DNA from: Cytophagales bacterium
GTDB lineage: Bacteria > Bacteroidota > Bacteroidia > Cytophagales > Thermoflexibacteraceae
Assembly: GCA_013299115.1 (NCBI GenBank)
Contig: JAAFKA010000015.1
Coordinates: 59,625-123,624 of the forward strand
Length of the DNA stretch: 64,000 nt
Reading direction: 5' to 3'
The position numbers and the translations under genes were made by a program. Of this stretch, positions 1-8,365 are shown in pieces. A model generated the notes under the pieces. That model was given only the letters and a program-made list of their open reading frames with translations, ran no database searches and was not told the origin of the DNA. Position 1 is the stretch's first letter. Each line of letters begins with the position of its first letter.

Positions 1-2
1 AT

Positions 3-746
3 TTACTTTGTGTGATTTGCCTTTTGGCAAATCTTACGGCTTGCAATACCATTCCAGAGGTATTGAGTTCGGAGGCTGATGTGAAGATTTTGGTAACAGA
101 TACCAAAAACAGACCCATAGTAGGGGCTACTGTGACTTTCTATGCTACGGAAGTGGATATGCGTAAAGACCAAAATCGTTTGGCGGTGTACGACACTTTT
201 AAAACAGACCGCAAAGGTATATTTTATACCAAAACACAAGACTTAGGTAGTCGAGATTTGTTTGTGAGTGTAGAATATGAGCAAAACAACAACTGGGACG
301 ACAAGAAAATGTTTGTCCTTAACAATACAGATTTGACTTCTGTTAATCGTACCAAAACCATTGTGATTAAAGAGTCGGTTCGGAATTTCATAGCAGGCAG
401 ACAAGAAAAAAGGTGGAAACACACCGCCTACAAAGTAAACGGCAGAGATTTTCCCGGTTGTGGCAACCGTCTGATTTGGGGTTTCCAACGAGATGGACTC
501 CGCAATTTCATTCGGAGGTATGCACCTGCGGGTAGTTCTTGCGTAGTCCGCAATGACGACTTTTTGGGCGTATGGCAAATAGACGAAAGCAAACCTGATA
601 AAATTCAGGTGGATAATTCGGGTTTAGGAACAGAAATTTACACCCTTACCGAACTCAACGCCAAGACTATGAAATATTTTTATCAAGACTTTTTGCCCTC
701 TGGACAAAAAGGTGTGTTGATAGAATATGAATTTGAGGCGGAGTAA
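3..746 (+). CDS. lipoprotein with Ig-like and lipocalin-like parts (5' end cut by window edge)
   Basis: The reading frame is open to the left edge, so the first residues are probably missing; an internal GTG at 12 is the only visible start. A lipobox-like stretch LTAC followed by NT lies about ten residues in, so the mature protein would be a membrane-anchored lipoprotein. Residues about 25-120 (VKILVTDTKNRPIVGATVTF) look like a carboxypeptidase-regulatory or Ig-like beta-sandwich. The end (DDFLGVWQIDE...) resembles the lipocalin-like domain common in Bacteroidota lipoproteins. No enzymatic motif is seen, and the function is unknown. Confidence 0.6.
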   Translation, partial: LLCVICLLANLTACNTIPEVLSSEADVKILVTDTKNRPIVGATVTFYATEVDMRKDQNRLAVYDTFKTDRKGIFYTKTQDLGSRDLFVSVEYEQNNNWDDKKMFVLNNTDLTSVNRTKTIVIKESVRNFIAGRQEKRWKHTAYKVNGRDFPGCGNRLIWGFQRDGLRNFIRRYAPAGSSCVVRNDDFLGVWQIDESKPDKIQVDNSGLGTEIYTLTELNAKTMKYFYQDFLPSGQKGVLIEYEFEAE

Positions 747-849
747 AAAGTTGGCAAAGTGTCTTCTTACTTGCTGTCATTTTGTCAGTCTTTTTGTTTT
801 GGCAAATAAATTGCCAAAGTAAAGCGTAACTTGTGTCTATACAAAAATT

Positions 850-1380
850 ATGGAAACTAATCCTATCAACGACTCAACAGACGAAACCACAGCAGAAAAT
901 AATGCTGCCAATTCAGTTGATTCGCAAGAAGAAATAGCAAAACTCAAACAAGAAATTGGAGAGTTTAAAGATAAGTATGTACGCCTCTTTGCAGACTTCG
1001 ACAACTACAAACGCCGTACAGCAAAGGAGAAATTGGAGTTTCACAAAACAGCTACCGAGTCGGTTTTATTGGCTCTGTTGCCTGTTTTAGATGACTTTGA
1101 AAGAGCAGCCAAAACTTTTACACCCGACATGACAGCCCTCGAACCTGTTAAACAAGGCTTTGATTTGATACATAACAAAATGTATAAAATCTTAGAACAA
1201 CAAGGGCTAAAACCTATCCAGACCATAGGCGAAGTGTTTGATAGTGAACTGCACGAGGCTATCACGCAAATACCTGCCCCTACGCCTGAGTTGAAAGGTA
1301 AAGTGGTGGACGAGGTAGAAAAAGGGTATTTTTTGGGTGAAAAGGTCATTCGTTTTTCAAAAGTAATCATTGGGGCATAA
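850..1380 (+). CDS. grpE: nucleotide exchange factor GrpE
   Basis: GrpE is the ADP/ATP exchange factor of the DnaK chaperone in the cytoplasm. The 176-residue length is normal. An acidic, disordered N-terminus is followed by a long coiled coil (about residues 25-75, with DFDNYKRRTAKEK, the family hallmark). The C-terminal beta-wing contains GEVFDSELHEAI and GYFLGEKVIRFSKVIIG. It lies 142 bp upstream of dnaJ in the same orientation, so the two are probably one heat-shock unit; dnaK is not in the window. A palindromic repeat lies in the gap between them. Confidence 0.95.
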   Translation: METNPINDSTDETTAENNAANSVDSQEEIAKLKQEIGEFKDKYVRLFADFDNYKRRTAKEKLEFHKTATESVLLALLPVLDDFERAAKTFTPDMTALEPVKQGFDLIHNKMYKILEQQGLKPIQTIGEVFDSELHEAITQIPAPTPELKGKVVDEVEKGYFLGEKVIRFSKVIIGA

Positions 1381-1387
1381 CCTTTTG

Positions 1388-1411
1388 TAACGTAGGCTTT
1401 AGCCTGCGTAA
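1388..1411. repeat. short palindromic repeat (CGTAGGCTTTAGCCTGCG type)
   Basis: This imperfect hairpin of about 24 nt has the core TACGCAGGCT/AGCCTACG and starts 8 bp after the grpE stop. The core resembles the 25-bp tandem units at 33860-33934 (CTACGCTTTAGCGTG). It is one of many short palindromic intergenic elements in the window. Confidence 0.6.
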
Positions 1412-1430
1412 ACTCATTGGGGTTGTCCAA

Positions 1431-1463
1431 AAACCTATAAGGTTTTTAAAACCTTATAGGTTT
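1431..1463. repeat. palindromic repeat, AACCTATAAGG family
   Basis: Perfect 15-bp inverted repeat around a 3-nt loop: AAACCTATAAGGTTT, TTA, then the complement. It lies in the grpE-dnaJ spacer. The same 33-nt element occurs at 9596-9628, and a close relative at 21023-21057 lies inside a coding region. Confidence 0.85.
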
Positions 1464-1522
1464 ATGCCCTCAATACGTTTTCAAACAATTAAAGTATTTG
1501 AATAAAATCATACAAAAAAATC

Positions 1523-2671
1523 ATGTCAAAAAAAGATTATTACGAGGTGTTGGGCGTAGAAAAAGGCAGTAGCACAGAGGAAATAAAGAAAGCCTATCGT
1601 AAACTTGCTATCAAATATCACCCCGACAAAAACCCAGGGGACAAAGAATCGGAGGAACTTTTTAAAGAGGCTGCGGAGGCTTATGATGTGCTAAGTGACC
1701 CTGACAAAAAAGCAAGGTATGACAGATTTGGGCATCAGGGCATGAATGGCGGCGGCAATGCTGGCGGTTTCAGCAACATGGACGATATTTTCTCTGCCTT
1801 TGGCGATATTTTTGGCGACAGTCCTTTTGGCGATATGTTTAATAGAGGACGCGGCGGACAACGTATGCGTAAAGGCTCTAACCTCCGAATCAAATTGAAG
1901 TTGAATTTAGAGGAAGTAGCCAATGGAGTGGAGAAAAAGATAAAAGTAAAACGCCAAATTATTTGTACTTCTTGCGAAGGAACAGGAGCAAAAGATGGCA
2001 AATCTTTTAAAACTTGTCCCTCTTGCAATGGTGCAGGACAAGTTCGAAAAGTGATGAACACCATGCTCGGACAAATGGTATCAGCTGCCACCTGCCCCAC
2101 TTGCAACGGCGAAGGCAAAGTAATTACAGACCGTTGTGTAACTTGCAGTGGCGAAGGTGTGCAAAATGAGGAGGAAGTAATCCCAATTAAAATTCCCGCA
2201 GGCGTAGGCGAAGGTATGCAGCTTTCTATGCGTGAAAAAGGAAACTATCCGCAACGGGCTGGTAGAGATGGCGTAGCTGGCGACTTGCTCATTGCCATAG
2301 AAGAACAGGAAGACCCTTTGCTCAAACGTGATGGCACGAATTTGCATTATGAACTGCACATCAGCTTTGTAGATGCTGCCATAGGAACTACGGTGGAAGT
2401 GCCAACGGTGGGTGGAAAAGTAAAAATTGTGGTAGAACCTGGCACGCAAAGTGGCAAAATTATGCGACTAAAAGGCAAAGGACTGAAAGACATTAACGGC
2501 TATGCAAACGGCGACCAACTGATTCACATCAACATCTGGACTCCTAAGCAACTGAACAAGGACGAAAGAGCCTTGTTGGAAAAATTGCGAAATTCGCCCA
2601 ATTTTAGCCCTAATCCCGATAAATCTGAAAAAGGTTTTTTCGATAAAATGAAAGACTTTTTTCAGGCATAA
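1523..2671 (+). CDS. dnaJ: chaperone DnaJ (Hsp40)
   Basis: DnaJ is the co-chaperone that stimulates DnaK ATPase and delivers unfolded clients. The J domain (residues 1-70) carries the essential HPD triad at 33-35. A Gly/Phe-rich linker (about 75-115) follows, then four CxxCxGxG zinc-binding repeats ([32 protein letters not shown]), then the C-terminal substrate-binding and dimerisation domains. The length of 382 residues is typical of full-length type-I DnaJ. It is downstream of grpE and 11 bp upstream of a TauE/SafE permease gene. Confidence 0.97.
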   Translation: MSKKDYYEVLGVEKGSSTEEIKKAYRKLAIKYHPDKNPGDKESEELFKEAAEAYDVLSDPDKKARYDRFGHQGMNGGGNAGGFSNMDDIFSAFGDIFGDSPFGDMFNRGRGGQRMRKGSNLRIKLKLNLEEVANGVEKKIKVKRQIICTSCEGTGAKDGKSFKTCPSCNGAGQVRKVMNTMLGQMVSAATCPTCNGEGKVITDRCVTCSGEGVQNEEEVIPIKIPAGVGEGMQLSMREKGNYPQRAGRDGVAGDLLIAIEEQEDPLLKRDGTNLHYELHISFVDAAIGTTVEVPTVGGKVKIVVEPGTQSGKIMRLKGKGLKDINGYANGDQLIHINIWTPKQLNKDERALLEKLRNSPNFSPNPDKSEKGFFDKMKDFFQA

Positions 2672-2682
2672 AAAATATTTTC

Positions 2683-3480
2683 ATGTTAGAAATCATTGGG
2701 TATATAGCAGCTATAGGTATGGGCTTGGTGTTAGGATTAACAGGTAGTGGCGGGGCTATTTTAACAGTTCCTATTTTAGTTTACCTTTTTTCCACAGATG
2801 CTTTATTGGCTACTACTTATTCTTTGGGTATTGTGGGGGTTACAAGTTTGGTAGGTACAATTAAACAGCTGCGTTTAGGCAATGTTGTTTGGCAGACAGC
2901 CCTCACTTTTGGCTTGGCTTCGGTAGTAGGCGTGGTAGTAGCTCGGCGTTTATTGTTGCCCTTTGTGCCAGATGTCATTCAAATAGGTAGTTTGGTTTTG
3001 CCTAAAGCCATTGGCTTGTTGCTACTGTTTGCCTTCTTGATGTTGTTTGCTGCTTACAAAATGATAAAACCCCAACAATACAATCTCAATGAAATGCCAA
3101 CGGCTAACAATCCTGTCATTTTTACTCTCAAAGGACTTTTGATTGGTTTGGTAACAGGTTTTGTAGGGGCTAGTGGTGGTTTTTTGATTATTCCTGTCTT
3201 AGTGCTTAGTGCCAAATTGGAAATGAAACAAGCCATTGGTACTTCCCTTTTTATAGTCATGGCAAACTGCCTGATAGGATTTGCAAGTAGTTTAAATGGG
3301 CAAATTCCAATCTCATGGGGCTTTTTCACCTGTTTTGCGGGGTTGGCAATCATAGGCATCTTGACAGGTATTCAATATGCTACTAAAATAAGCAACGCCA
3401 AACTCAAACGTGCTTTTGGCTGGTTTGTACTCTGCATGGGTTTATTTATTGTGATGAAAGAATTGGTGTTGAGATTTTAA
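2683..3480 (+). CDS. TauE/SafE-family membrane permease
   Basis: This is a 265-residue inner-membrane protein with about seven to eight hydrophobic segments and two family repeats: the N-terminal GLVLGLTGSGGAILTVPILV and the internal VTGFVGASGGFLIIPVLVL. This G(x)GG-rich pattern marks the TauE/SafE family (Pfam PF01925), whose members export or import sulfonates, sulfite or other small organic anions. The substrate here cannot be told. It starts 11 bp after dnaJ and may be co-transcribed. No sulfur-metabolism genes are adjacent. Confidence 0.85.
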   Translation: MLEIIGYIAAIGMGLVLGLTGSGGAILTVPILVYLFSTDALLATTYSLGIVGVTSLVGTIKQLRLGNVVWQTALTFGLASVVGVVVARRLLLPFVPDVIQIGSLVLPKAIGLLLLFAFLMLFAAYKMIKPQQYNLNEMPTANNPVIFTLKGLLIGLVTGFVGASGGFLIIPVLVLSAKLEMKQAIGTSLFIVMANCLIGFASSLNGQIPISWGFFTCFAGLAIIGILTGIQYATKISNAKLKRAFGWFVLCMGLFIVMKELVLRF

Positions 3481-3494
3481 ATCCAAAAAACCAC

Positions 3495-5213
3495 ATGAAA
3501 AACCAACTCTACTACGGCGACAACTTAGCAATCTTACGCCAATGTGTGCCTGATGAAAGCGTAGCTTTGTGTTACATAGACCCGCCGTTTAACTCCAAAC
3601 GGACTTATAACCAAATTTACAACAACATTGGCACAGAGGACAAGGCACAAGCACAGGCTTTTTTAGATACATGGACTTGGAATTTCGAAGCCCAAAAAGG
3701 CTATGACGAAATTATTGCCAATACATACAAAACCCAAACCCAACAAAGTATTGAGTTGCTCATGGGACTAAAAAATATTTTGGGACAAGGTGAATTGTTG
3801 GCTTATTTGGTAAGTATGACCCAAAGAATTGCTGAGATTTATCGGGTGTTGCAACCTACAGGTAGCTTTTACCTGCATTGCGACCCCACAGCCAGCCATT
3901 ATTTGAAGTTGGTTTTAGATTGTATTTTTTGTGCAAGAGGCGGAGATTTTAAGAACGAAATCACTTGGAAAAGATATGCAGTGCATAGCCTTTCCAAAAA
4001 CCGTTATGATGCTATTTCGGATATTATTTTTTTCTATACCAAAACAGAAAAAGCACCTTTCAAATTGCAGTATGAAAATTTATCTGCCGAAGAAATTAGC
4101 AAAAAATTTCCGCACACCGAAGCCGAAACAGGCAGACGTTATCAACACGTAGCCTTAGAGCAAAGTTCAAATAAGCAAAGTGTAGGGCAAGAACGGATAA
4201 TTCAGGGCAGAAAAGTAAAAAGTGCGTTGGGGTGGCGGTGGACACAAGAAACTTTTGACGCAAGATTAGCAAAAAATCCTCACCTGATTTATTGGACAGA
4301 AACAGGTAAACCTCGTTATAAAATCTACGCAGACGAATATGCGGGCAGACCTGTTTCTAATATCTGGACAGATGTACCTTACTTGTCGGCAAGTGATGGC
4401 GAAAGATTGGGCTACCCCACCCAAAAACCCGAAGCCTTGTTGGAGAGAATTATCAAGGCAAGCAGCAATGAGGGAGATGTGGTTTTAGATTGTTATTGCG
4501 GTTGTGGCACAAGCATTGCGGTTGCCGAAAAGCTAAAACGCAAATGGATAGGCATTGACATTACCTACCAATCTATTTCGGTTATTCTCAAAAGATTTCA
4601 CGAAAGTTTTGGCGGAGATTTTACCAAAGATTTGATAGACAAAGAAACTAAACAAGTCCTTCGCCCCGCCCAAATCCAATTAGTAGGTGTTCCCCAAGAT
4701 TTTGCGGGGGCTTTGGCTTTGGCAAACCGCCAAGACGATAGGGTTCGCAAGGAATTTGAAAAGTGGTTTGTGCTGCGGTTTAGCAACAATCAGGCACTGA
4801 TAAACGACAAAAAAGGTGGCGATGGCGGCATCGATGGCATTGCTTATTTGTTAGATACAGACGAAAAAGGCAAAGAAACTTACAAAAAAATCATTTTTTC
4901 GGTCAAGTCCAGCAAAACCCTCAATCCTTCGGTTATTCGGGATTTGGCAGGCACTTTGGAAAGAGAACAGGCTGCGGTGGGCTATTTGCTAACTTTGTAT
5001 CCTATGCCCAACTTAGAAAAAGAAGCAACTAAATATGGCAACTACGAAAGCAAATTGTTTCAACGGACTGTGCAGAAAATACAAGTCATAGACGCACAAA
5101 TGCTGTTCGATGGCGAATTGTTAAGCCTCCCAACTGTTGATGTGCTGCGGACTGCCGAAAGGAAAAAGAAAACAGATGTGGCGAGGGATTTGTTTGAGGA
5201 AAGAGAAGACTAA
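3495..5213 (+). CDS. DNA methyltransferase fused to an Mrr-like restriction nuclease domain (copy 1)
   Basis: Residues 1-365 form a beta-class (Mod-like) N6-adenine/N4-cytosine DNA methyltransferase. The catalytic motif DPPF is at residues 29-32, a variable central region spans about 165-300, and the AdoMet-binding motif DCYCGCGTS starts at about residue 332. Residues about 420-560 add a second domain with GGDGGIDG (441-448) and FSVKS (468-472), which matches the D...K layout of an Mrr-type PD-(D/E)XK nuclease, although the usual Q/E before the Lys is Val-Ser here. This suggests a single-chain restriction-modification enzyme. A paralogue lies at 14027-15565 on the other strand. It starts 14 bp after the TauE gene. 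Confidence 0.88.
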   Translation: MKNQLYYGDNLAILRQCVPDESVALCYIDPPFNSKRTYNQIYNNIGTEDKAQAQAFLDTWTWNFEAQKGYDEIIANTYKTQTQQSIELLMGLKNILGQGELLAYLVSMTQRIAEIYRVLQPTGSFYLHCDPTASHYLKLVLDCIFCARGGDFKNEITWKRYAVHSLSKNRYDAISDIIFFYTKTEKAPFKLQYENLSAEEISKKFPHTEAETGRRYQHVALEQSSNKQSVGQERIIQGRKVKSALGWRWTQETFDARLAKNPHLIYWTETGKPRYKIYADEYAGRPVSNIWTDVPYLSASDGERLGYPTQKPEALLERIIKASSNEGDVVLDCYCGCGTSIAVAEKLKRKWIGIDITYQSISVILKRFHESFGGDFTKDLIDKETKQVLRPAQIQLVGVPQDFAGALALANRQDDRVRKEFEKWFVLRFSNNQALINDKKGGDGGIDGIAYLLDTDEKGKETYKKIIFSVKSSKTLNPSVIRDLAGTLEREQAAVGYLLTLYPMPNLEKEATKYGNYESKLFQRTVQKIQVIDAQMLFDGELLSLPTVDVLRTAERKKKTDVARDLFEERED

Positions 5214-5218
5214 AAAAA

Positions 5219-5252
5219 TATCCTCTCAAGGGCTTTAAACCCTTGAGAGGAT
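5219..5252. repeat. palindromic repeat, CTCAAGGG type
   Basis: A 13-14-bp inverted repeat (ATCCTCTCAAGGG / CCCTTGAGAGGAT) around CTTTAAA. It begins 5 bp after the methyltransferase stop and could act as a 3' hairpin or terminator, but it is not followed by a T-run. It is built like the other palindromes in the window (CAAGGGTTTCAAACCCTTG at 20897 onward). Confidence 0.75.
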
Positions 5253-5320
5253 ACTAAAATATCAAAATAATTTAGAAGAGTAAATTAAAATTTTAATAAA
5301 AAACAAAAACTTAATATGAA

Positions 5321-6619
5321 CAATAGTCCGTACATTTTTCAGTTAACTTTGCCCAATTTGACTAGATTTTCATAGTTTGGGTGCATTTTCATCACTTCTA
5401 CATCCAAGTCTAAGTTTGTCATAATGGTTTCTAAATAGTTTTGATTGGTCTATTCACTTTTGATGTCATAGAGAGAAAATTTTTTGTTCCCTGCCAATTT
5501 ATTTTCCATACGTGCCAAGTTGTAAGTCATTGCAACTGCATTCAGATGAAAATCTATACGTTGTTCTTTTCGTGTTTGTGACTCTGTTAAGCCCAAATGC
5601 TGTTTTAGAACACGAAAAATAAACTCTATCGCAACGGAGACCGTCTGAAATCTCAAACTGTAATATTGTGCAACTAAATGGGCAGCCACTTCTAAATCAG
5701 AACAAGCTAGTATTGCCATGCTTTGTTTGCCCTTTTCGGTTTTTACTATCAAAACTATTTTTAGTTTTCGTTTCCATTTGACCGAATACACCACTTTGCT
5801 ATAAAGTGTAGCCCCTGCAAGTTGAGGGTATTCTTTTTCCGTCGTTGCATAACTATGTGCCAAGTCCATTTTATCGAGCAAATCAGTTGCCTTCCAATTA
5901 ATCTTGCTGCCATATTTGCGTTTCCTGACCTTTGCTTTTTGCTCCCCAGCATACAACCACTTCATATTGGCATCACAACGAAGCCTGGTAAGAACCGACA
6001 AACCTGCACTGGCTGCTTTGTCCCAAGTCTTTTCTTTGGCATAAAAACCATCACAAACCAAATATTTTATGTTGTTTTCAACAAAAAAATCTTTGCTGGC
6101 TTCAACCTGTTGCAAATAAAAATCTAATCTACTCTCCTTATCGGGCAAGGTATTGGGGGTTTGTTTACTGTCCAAAGCATAGCCTGTTTTATCGGTTGCA
6201 GACACAATGGCAAGCAAACTTAATTCCAGCCCTTTCATACTTTTTTGCAGGCAACCATTCCAAAAACTCCCCAAATGAGCCGTATGATGACCACTTTTAG
6301 GAATAAAACTTGCGTCAAGATAAGCCAACAGCACCCCCTTTTTGTCACAATAGTGGGTAATGAGTTTTTGGTTAAAGCCCAATTGTAGCTACTCCAACGA
6401 GCCATATTCGTAAAGTTTTTGCGACCACGAGCTGACAAAATCACAAAAACTAAATGAGATAAAAATTTCACCAAACTTTTGTTTGGTAAAGTCATTTTGC
6501 CTACTATTGCATTGAAAATTATTTTTGTTTTCATAAAAGTATCCCCTTTGTCTTGCAATGACAAAGTAAGGGATACTTTTTTATTTGACTAGAAGTTACA
6601 AAAAATGTACGGACTATTG
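5321..6619 (-). mobile_element. insertion sequence, IS4-superfamily-like, 1.3 kb
   Basis: The element is bounded by near-perfect terminal inverted repeats: CAATAGTCCGTACATTTTT at 5321-5339 and its complement ending at 6619. The similarity continues imperfectly inward (AGTTAACTT / TGTAACTT). It encodes one DDE transposase on the minus strand, which is damaged. No target-site duplication is visible (flanks ...ATATGAA and CTCTATAA...). The right end lies inside an AAA ATPase reading frame whose remainder is absent on the left side, so the insertion was probably followed by an adjacent deletion. Confidence 0.85.
5450..6534 (-). pseudogene. DDE transposase of the insertion sequence, frame-disrupted
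   Basis: Two overlapping minus-strand frames make up the transposase. The N-terminal part begins with MKTKIIFNAIVGKM at 6534 and reaches ARGRKNFTNMARWSSYN at about 6385. The rest continues in another frame from GFNQKLITHYCDKKGV. DDE-type features include LAYLDASFI (first Asp), YLVCDGFYA (second Asp) and FIFRVLKQHLGL near the end (catalytic Glu region). In related transposases about 13-15 residues normally separate the two halves, so I infer a short internal deletion with a net frameshift rather than programmed slippage. It is probably inactive unless complemented in trans. Confidence 0.75.
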
Positions 6620-7124
6620 CTCTATAAAAAGAATAAGAAGTGTTTTTCTTTGATTTTTTTACTTTCAAAAAGTATGGGGTATCAAAATTCAAACGACTAA
6701 TTATTAAATTATTCTCTTGCCCTCTAAGAATTACTTTATTTTCTATATGAATTTCAAACTCAGCCTTGTTATATTCATTTCTCAAACTTTCAATACTCCC
6801 AAAAGTATTTCTTAATGAATTTTCTAAATTTTTAACAAAAGCATTTTGCAGTACCTTATGGAAAATATTGTTCAAAACTCCTGTAATATCTATTTCATTT
6901 TTATCAGCATTTTCTTCCATGAATTTTATTAACATTTTTTTATATACTTCTTTTCTTGATTCATTGGGTGTATATAACTCTTGCAAATTTTTCAACACCA
7001 AATACACTACATAAGCAATATAGGATTTGCCTATGGAGTTTTCGCCATAAATCACGTGCAAATCCTTAGTTAAATCAAACTCAAATTCGTGAATAGCTGC
7101 AAAATTTTTGATGAGGATTTTCAT
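6620..7124 (-). pseudogene. AAA/ABC-type ATPase, truncated by the insertion sequence
   Basis: The minus-strand frame starts MKILIKNFAAIHEFEF with a Walker A GENSIGKS at about residues 27-34, the layout of SMC/OLD/AAA_15-type ATPases that begin with a conserved KNF element. After about 168 codons the frame enters the inverted repeat of the insertion sequence and ends shortly afterwards inside it. Signature and Walker B motifs are missing. No continuation is found beyond the other end of the element, so the gene is broken and its 3' part is gone. Genes of this type often sit in defence islands, which fits the neighbourhood. Confidence 0.75.
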
Positions 7125-7148
7125 AATAATAAAGTTAAAGTAGTTATT

Positions 7149-7347
7149 TTTATACGTTGGCAATGGCTTAGGCAGCCCCGTCCAGACCTTGACAATCGTA
7201 TAAAAATTTTAAAACACAAAATTAAAATATTTTACTTTCGGTTTCTCAAAATAGAAAGCACCTAATTTGAAAAAACCGAAAGTATTTTGCAAAATGTTGA
7301 ATTTATACGATTGTCAAGGTGTAAAAGCACCATTGCCAACGTATAAA
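7149..7347. repeat. 199-bp nested inverted repeat
   Basis: There are three nested perfect arms. The outer arm is TTTATACGTTGGCAATGG at 7149-7166, with its complement at 7330-7347. The middle arm is ACCTTGACAATCGTATAAA at 7186-7204, with its complement at 7302-7320. The inner arm is ACTTTCGGTTT at 7234-7244, with its complement at 7273-7283. The outer and middle arms resemble each other (TTTATACG then TTGGCAATGG or ATTGTCAAGG), so each half can also fold on itself. It lies between a truncated ATPase gene and the stop of the enoyl-CoA hydratase gene. It could be a MITE, a cassette boundary or a structured RNA. Confidence 0.85.
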
Positions 7348-7357
7348 TTCAACATTA

Positions 7358-8146
7358 CTACTGCCCTTTAAAAACAGCTTTGCGTTTTTCTAAAAATGCC
7401 GAAGTACCTTCTTTAAAGTCTTCAGTTTGGAAACAATTACCAAACAAATTGGCTTCAATTTGGTAACCGTTGTAGCCTGCATACCTTGCATTTACGCAAT
7501 CTATGATATGTCCGATGGCAATAGGAGCTTTGGCTATGATTTTATTCACAATTTCCAAAGTTTTGTTCATCAGTTCGGCTTGGGGTACTACATAGTTTGT
7601 AAAACCTAATTGCAAAGCAGTTTCGGCATTTACCAAGTCGCCAGTGAGCAAAAACTCTAAGGCTTTGCTCTTGCCTATGAGTTGAGCCAGCCTTTGCGTG
7701 CCACCATAGCCAGGAATTAAACCCAAATTGGCTTCGGGCTGCCCAAATTTTGCGTTTTCAGAGGCTATGCGTAAGTGGCAAGCCATAGCCAACTCGCAGC
7801 CCCCACCCAAAGCAAAGCCATTGACCGCAGCCACAAAAGGCTTGTGCGAATTTTCTATTTTTGCAAAAATGTCATGCCCTTTTTCAGATATTTTTCTACC
7901 TTTGAGTTCGTTGAGCAAGGTCAATTCGGCTATGTCTGCCCCTGCCACAAAAGCCTTTTCGCCTGCTCCAGTCAAAATAGCAGCTTTGATAGCAGATGTT
8001 TCCTCGGCAAAATCGACAGCTTGGCTGATTTCCTCCATTGTTTGGAAGTTCAGGGCGTTGAGTTTTGTTGGACGATTGACCGTTATCGTCAAGATATGAT
8101 TTTCAAAATGGAATAGCAGATTTTCTGCGGTTGGAAATTGTAACAT
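7358..8146 (-). CDS. enoyl-CoA hydratase/isomerase family protein
   Basis: This is a crotonase-fold protein of 262 residues, the usual length. The oxyanion-hole segments are visible: GAGEKAFVAGADIAEL and AVNGFALGGGCELAMACHLR. The two catalytic Glu positions of enoyl-CoA hydratases are in FGQPEANLGLIPGYGGTQRL. It probably hydrates 2-enoyl-CoA in fatty-acid oxidation or a related CoA pathway. No other beta-oxidation gene is adjacent. It is divergent from the cysteine desulfurase gene, and the intergenic space holds a palindromic repeat. Confidence 0.92.
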   Translation of the reverse strand: MLQFPTAENLLFHFENHILTITVNRPTKLNALNFQTMEEISQAVDFAEETSAIKAAILTGAGEKAFVAGADIAELTLLNELKGRKISEKGHDIFAKIENSHKPFVAAVNGFALGGGCELAMACHLRIASENAKFGQPEANLGLIPGYGGTQRLAQLIGKSKALEFLLTGDLVNAETALQLGFTNYVVPQAELMNKTLEIVNKIIAKAPIAIGHIIDCVNARYAGYNGYQIEANLFGNCFQTEDFKEGTSAFLEKRKAVFKGQ

Positions 8147-8183
8147 GGTTTGCTATGAATAAGAGAATGTAAGTTGTGTAGTT

Positions 8184-8250
8184 GTAGTGTGGACTTTAGT
8201 CCACACATTTGGCTCTCCAATAACTATGTGTGGACTGAAGTCCACACTAC
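8184..8250. repeat. double palindromic repeat, GTGTGGACT type
   Basis: Two short hairpins (GTAGTGTGGACTTTAGTCCACAC and GTGTGGACTGAAGTCCACACTAC) flank a 21-nt spacer, so the whole block is itself an inverted repeat. The block at 34627-34684 has the same architecture with GGGCT instead of GGACT, and 20584-20603 is a single copy. It is upstream of the enoyl-CoA hydratase start. Confidence 0.85.
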
Positions 8251-8300
8251 AATCAATCAACCTGCGTTAAGAAAACCAAAATTGTATATTTTTTGGCAAT

Positions 8301-8335
8301 TTTGCAGCAAATTAACCTAAAATTATTTACTTTTG
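8301..8335 (+). promoter_or_regulatory. Bacteroidota-type promoter for the cysteine desulfurase gene
   Basis: TTTG at 8301-8304 and TACTTTTG at 8328-8335 match the -33 TTTG and -7 TAnnTTTG boxes, though the 23-nt gap is slightly longer than the usual 19-21. The next in-frame ATG is at 8366, about 30 nt downstream. This argues against the longer TTG-initiated reading frame, which would start inside the promoter. Confidence 0.55.
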
Positions 8336-8365
8336 CCTAATTTTTACCACAAACCAATAAGCACC

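Noticed and set aside
5822..6127. 101-codon plus-strand ORF opposite the transposase
   Set aside because: It is the antisense shadow of the transposase frame.
6385..6390. Programmed frameshift in the transposase
   Set aside because: No slippery heptamer is seen and about 13-15 residues usual in the family are missing at the junction, which points to a deletion.
7149..7347. Integron attC site or retron RNA
   Set aside because: Inverted arms are present but the attC core words (RYYYAAC/GTTRRRY) do not fit and there is no integrase, array of cassettes or reverse transcriptase nearby.
8333..8365. Longer cysteine desulfurase start (TTG)
   Set aside because: It overlaps the promoter -7 box and adds residues not seen in the family; ATG 8366 fits.
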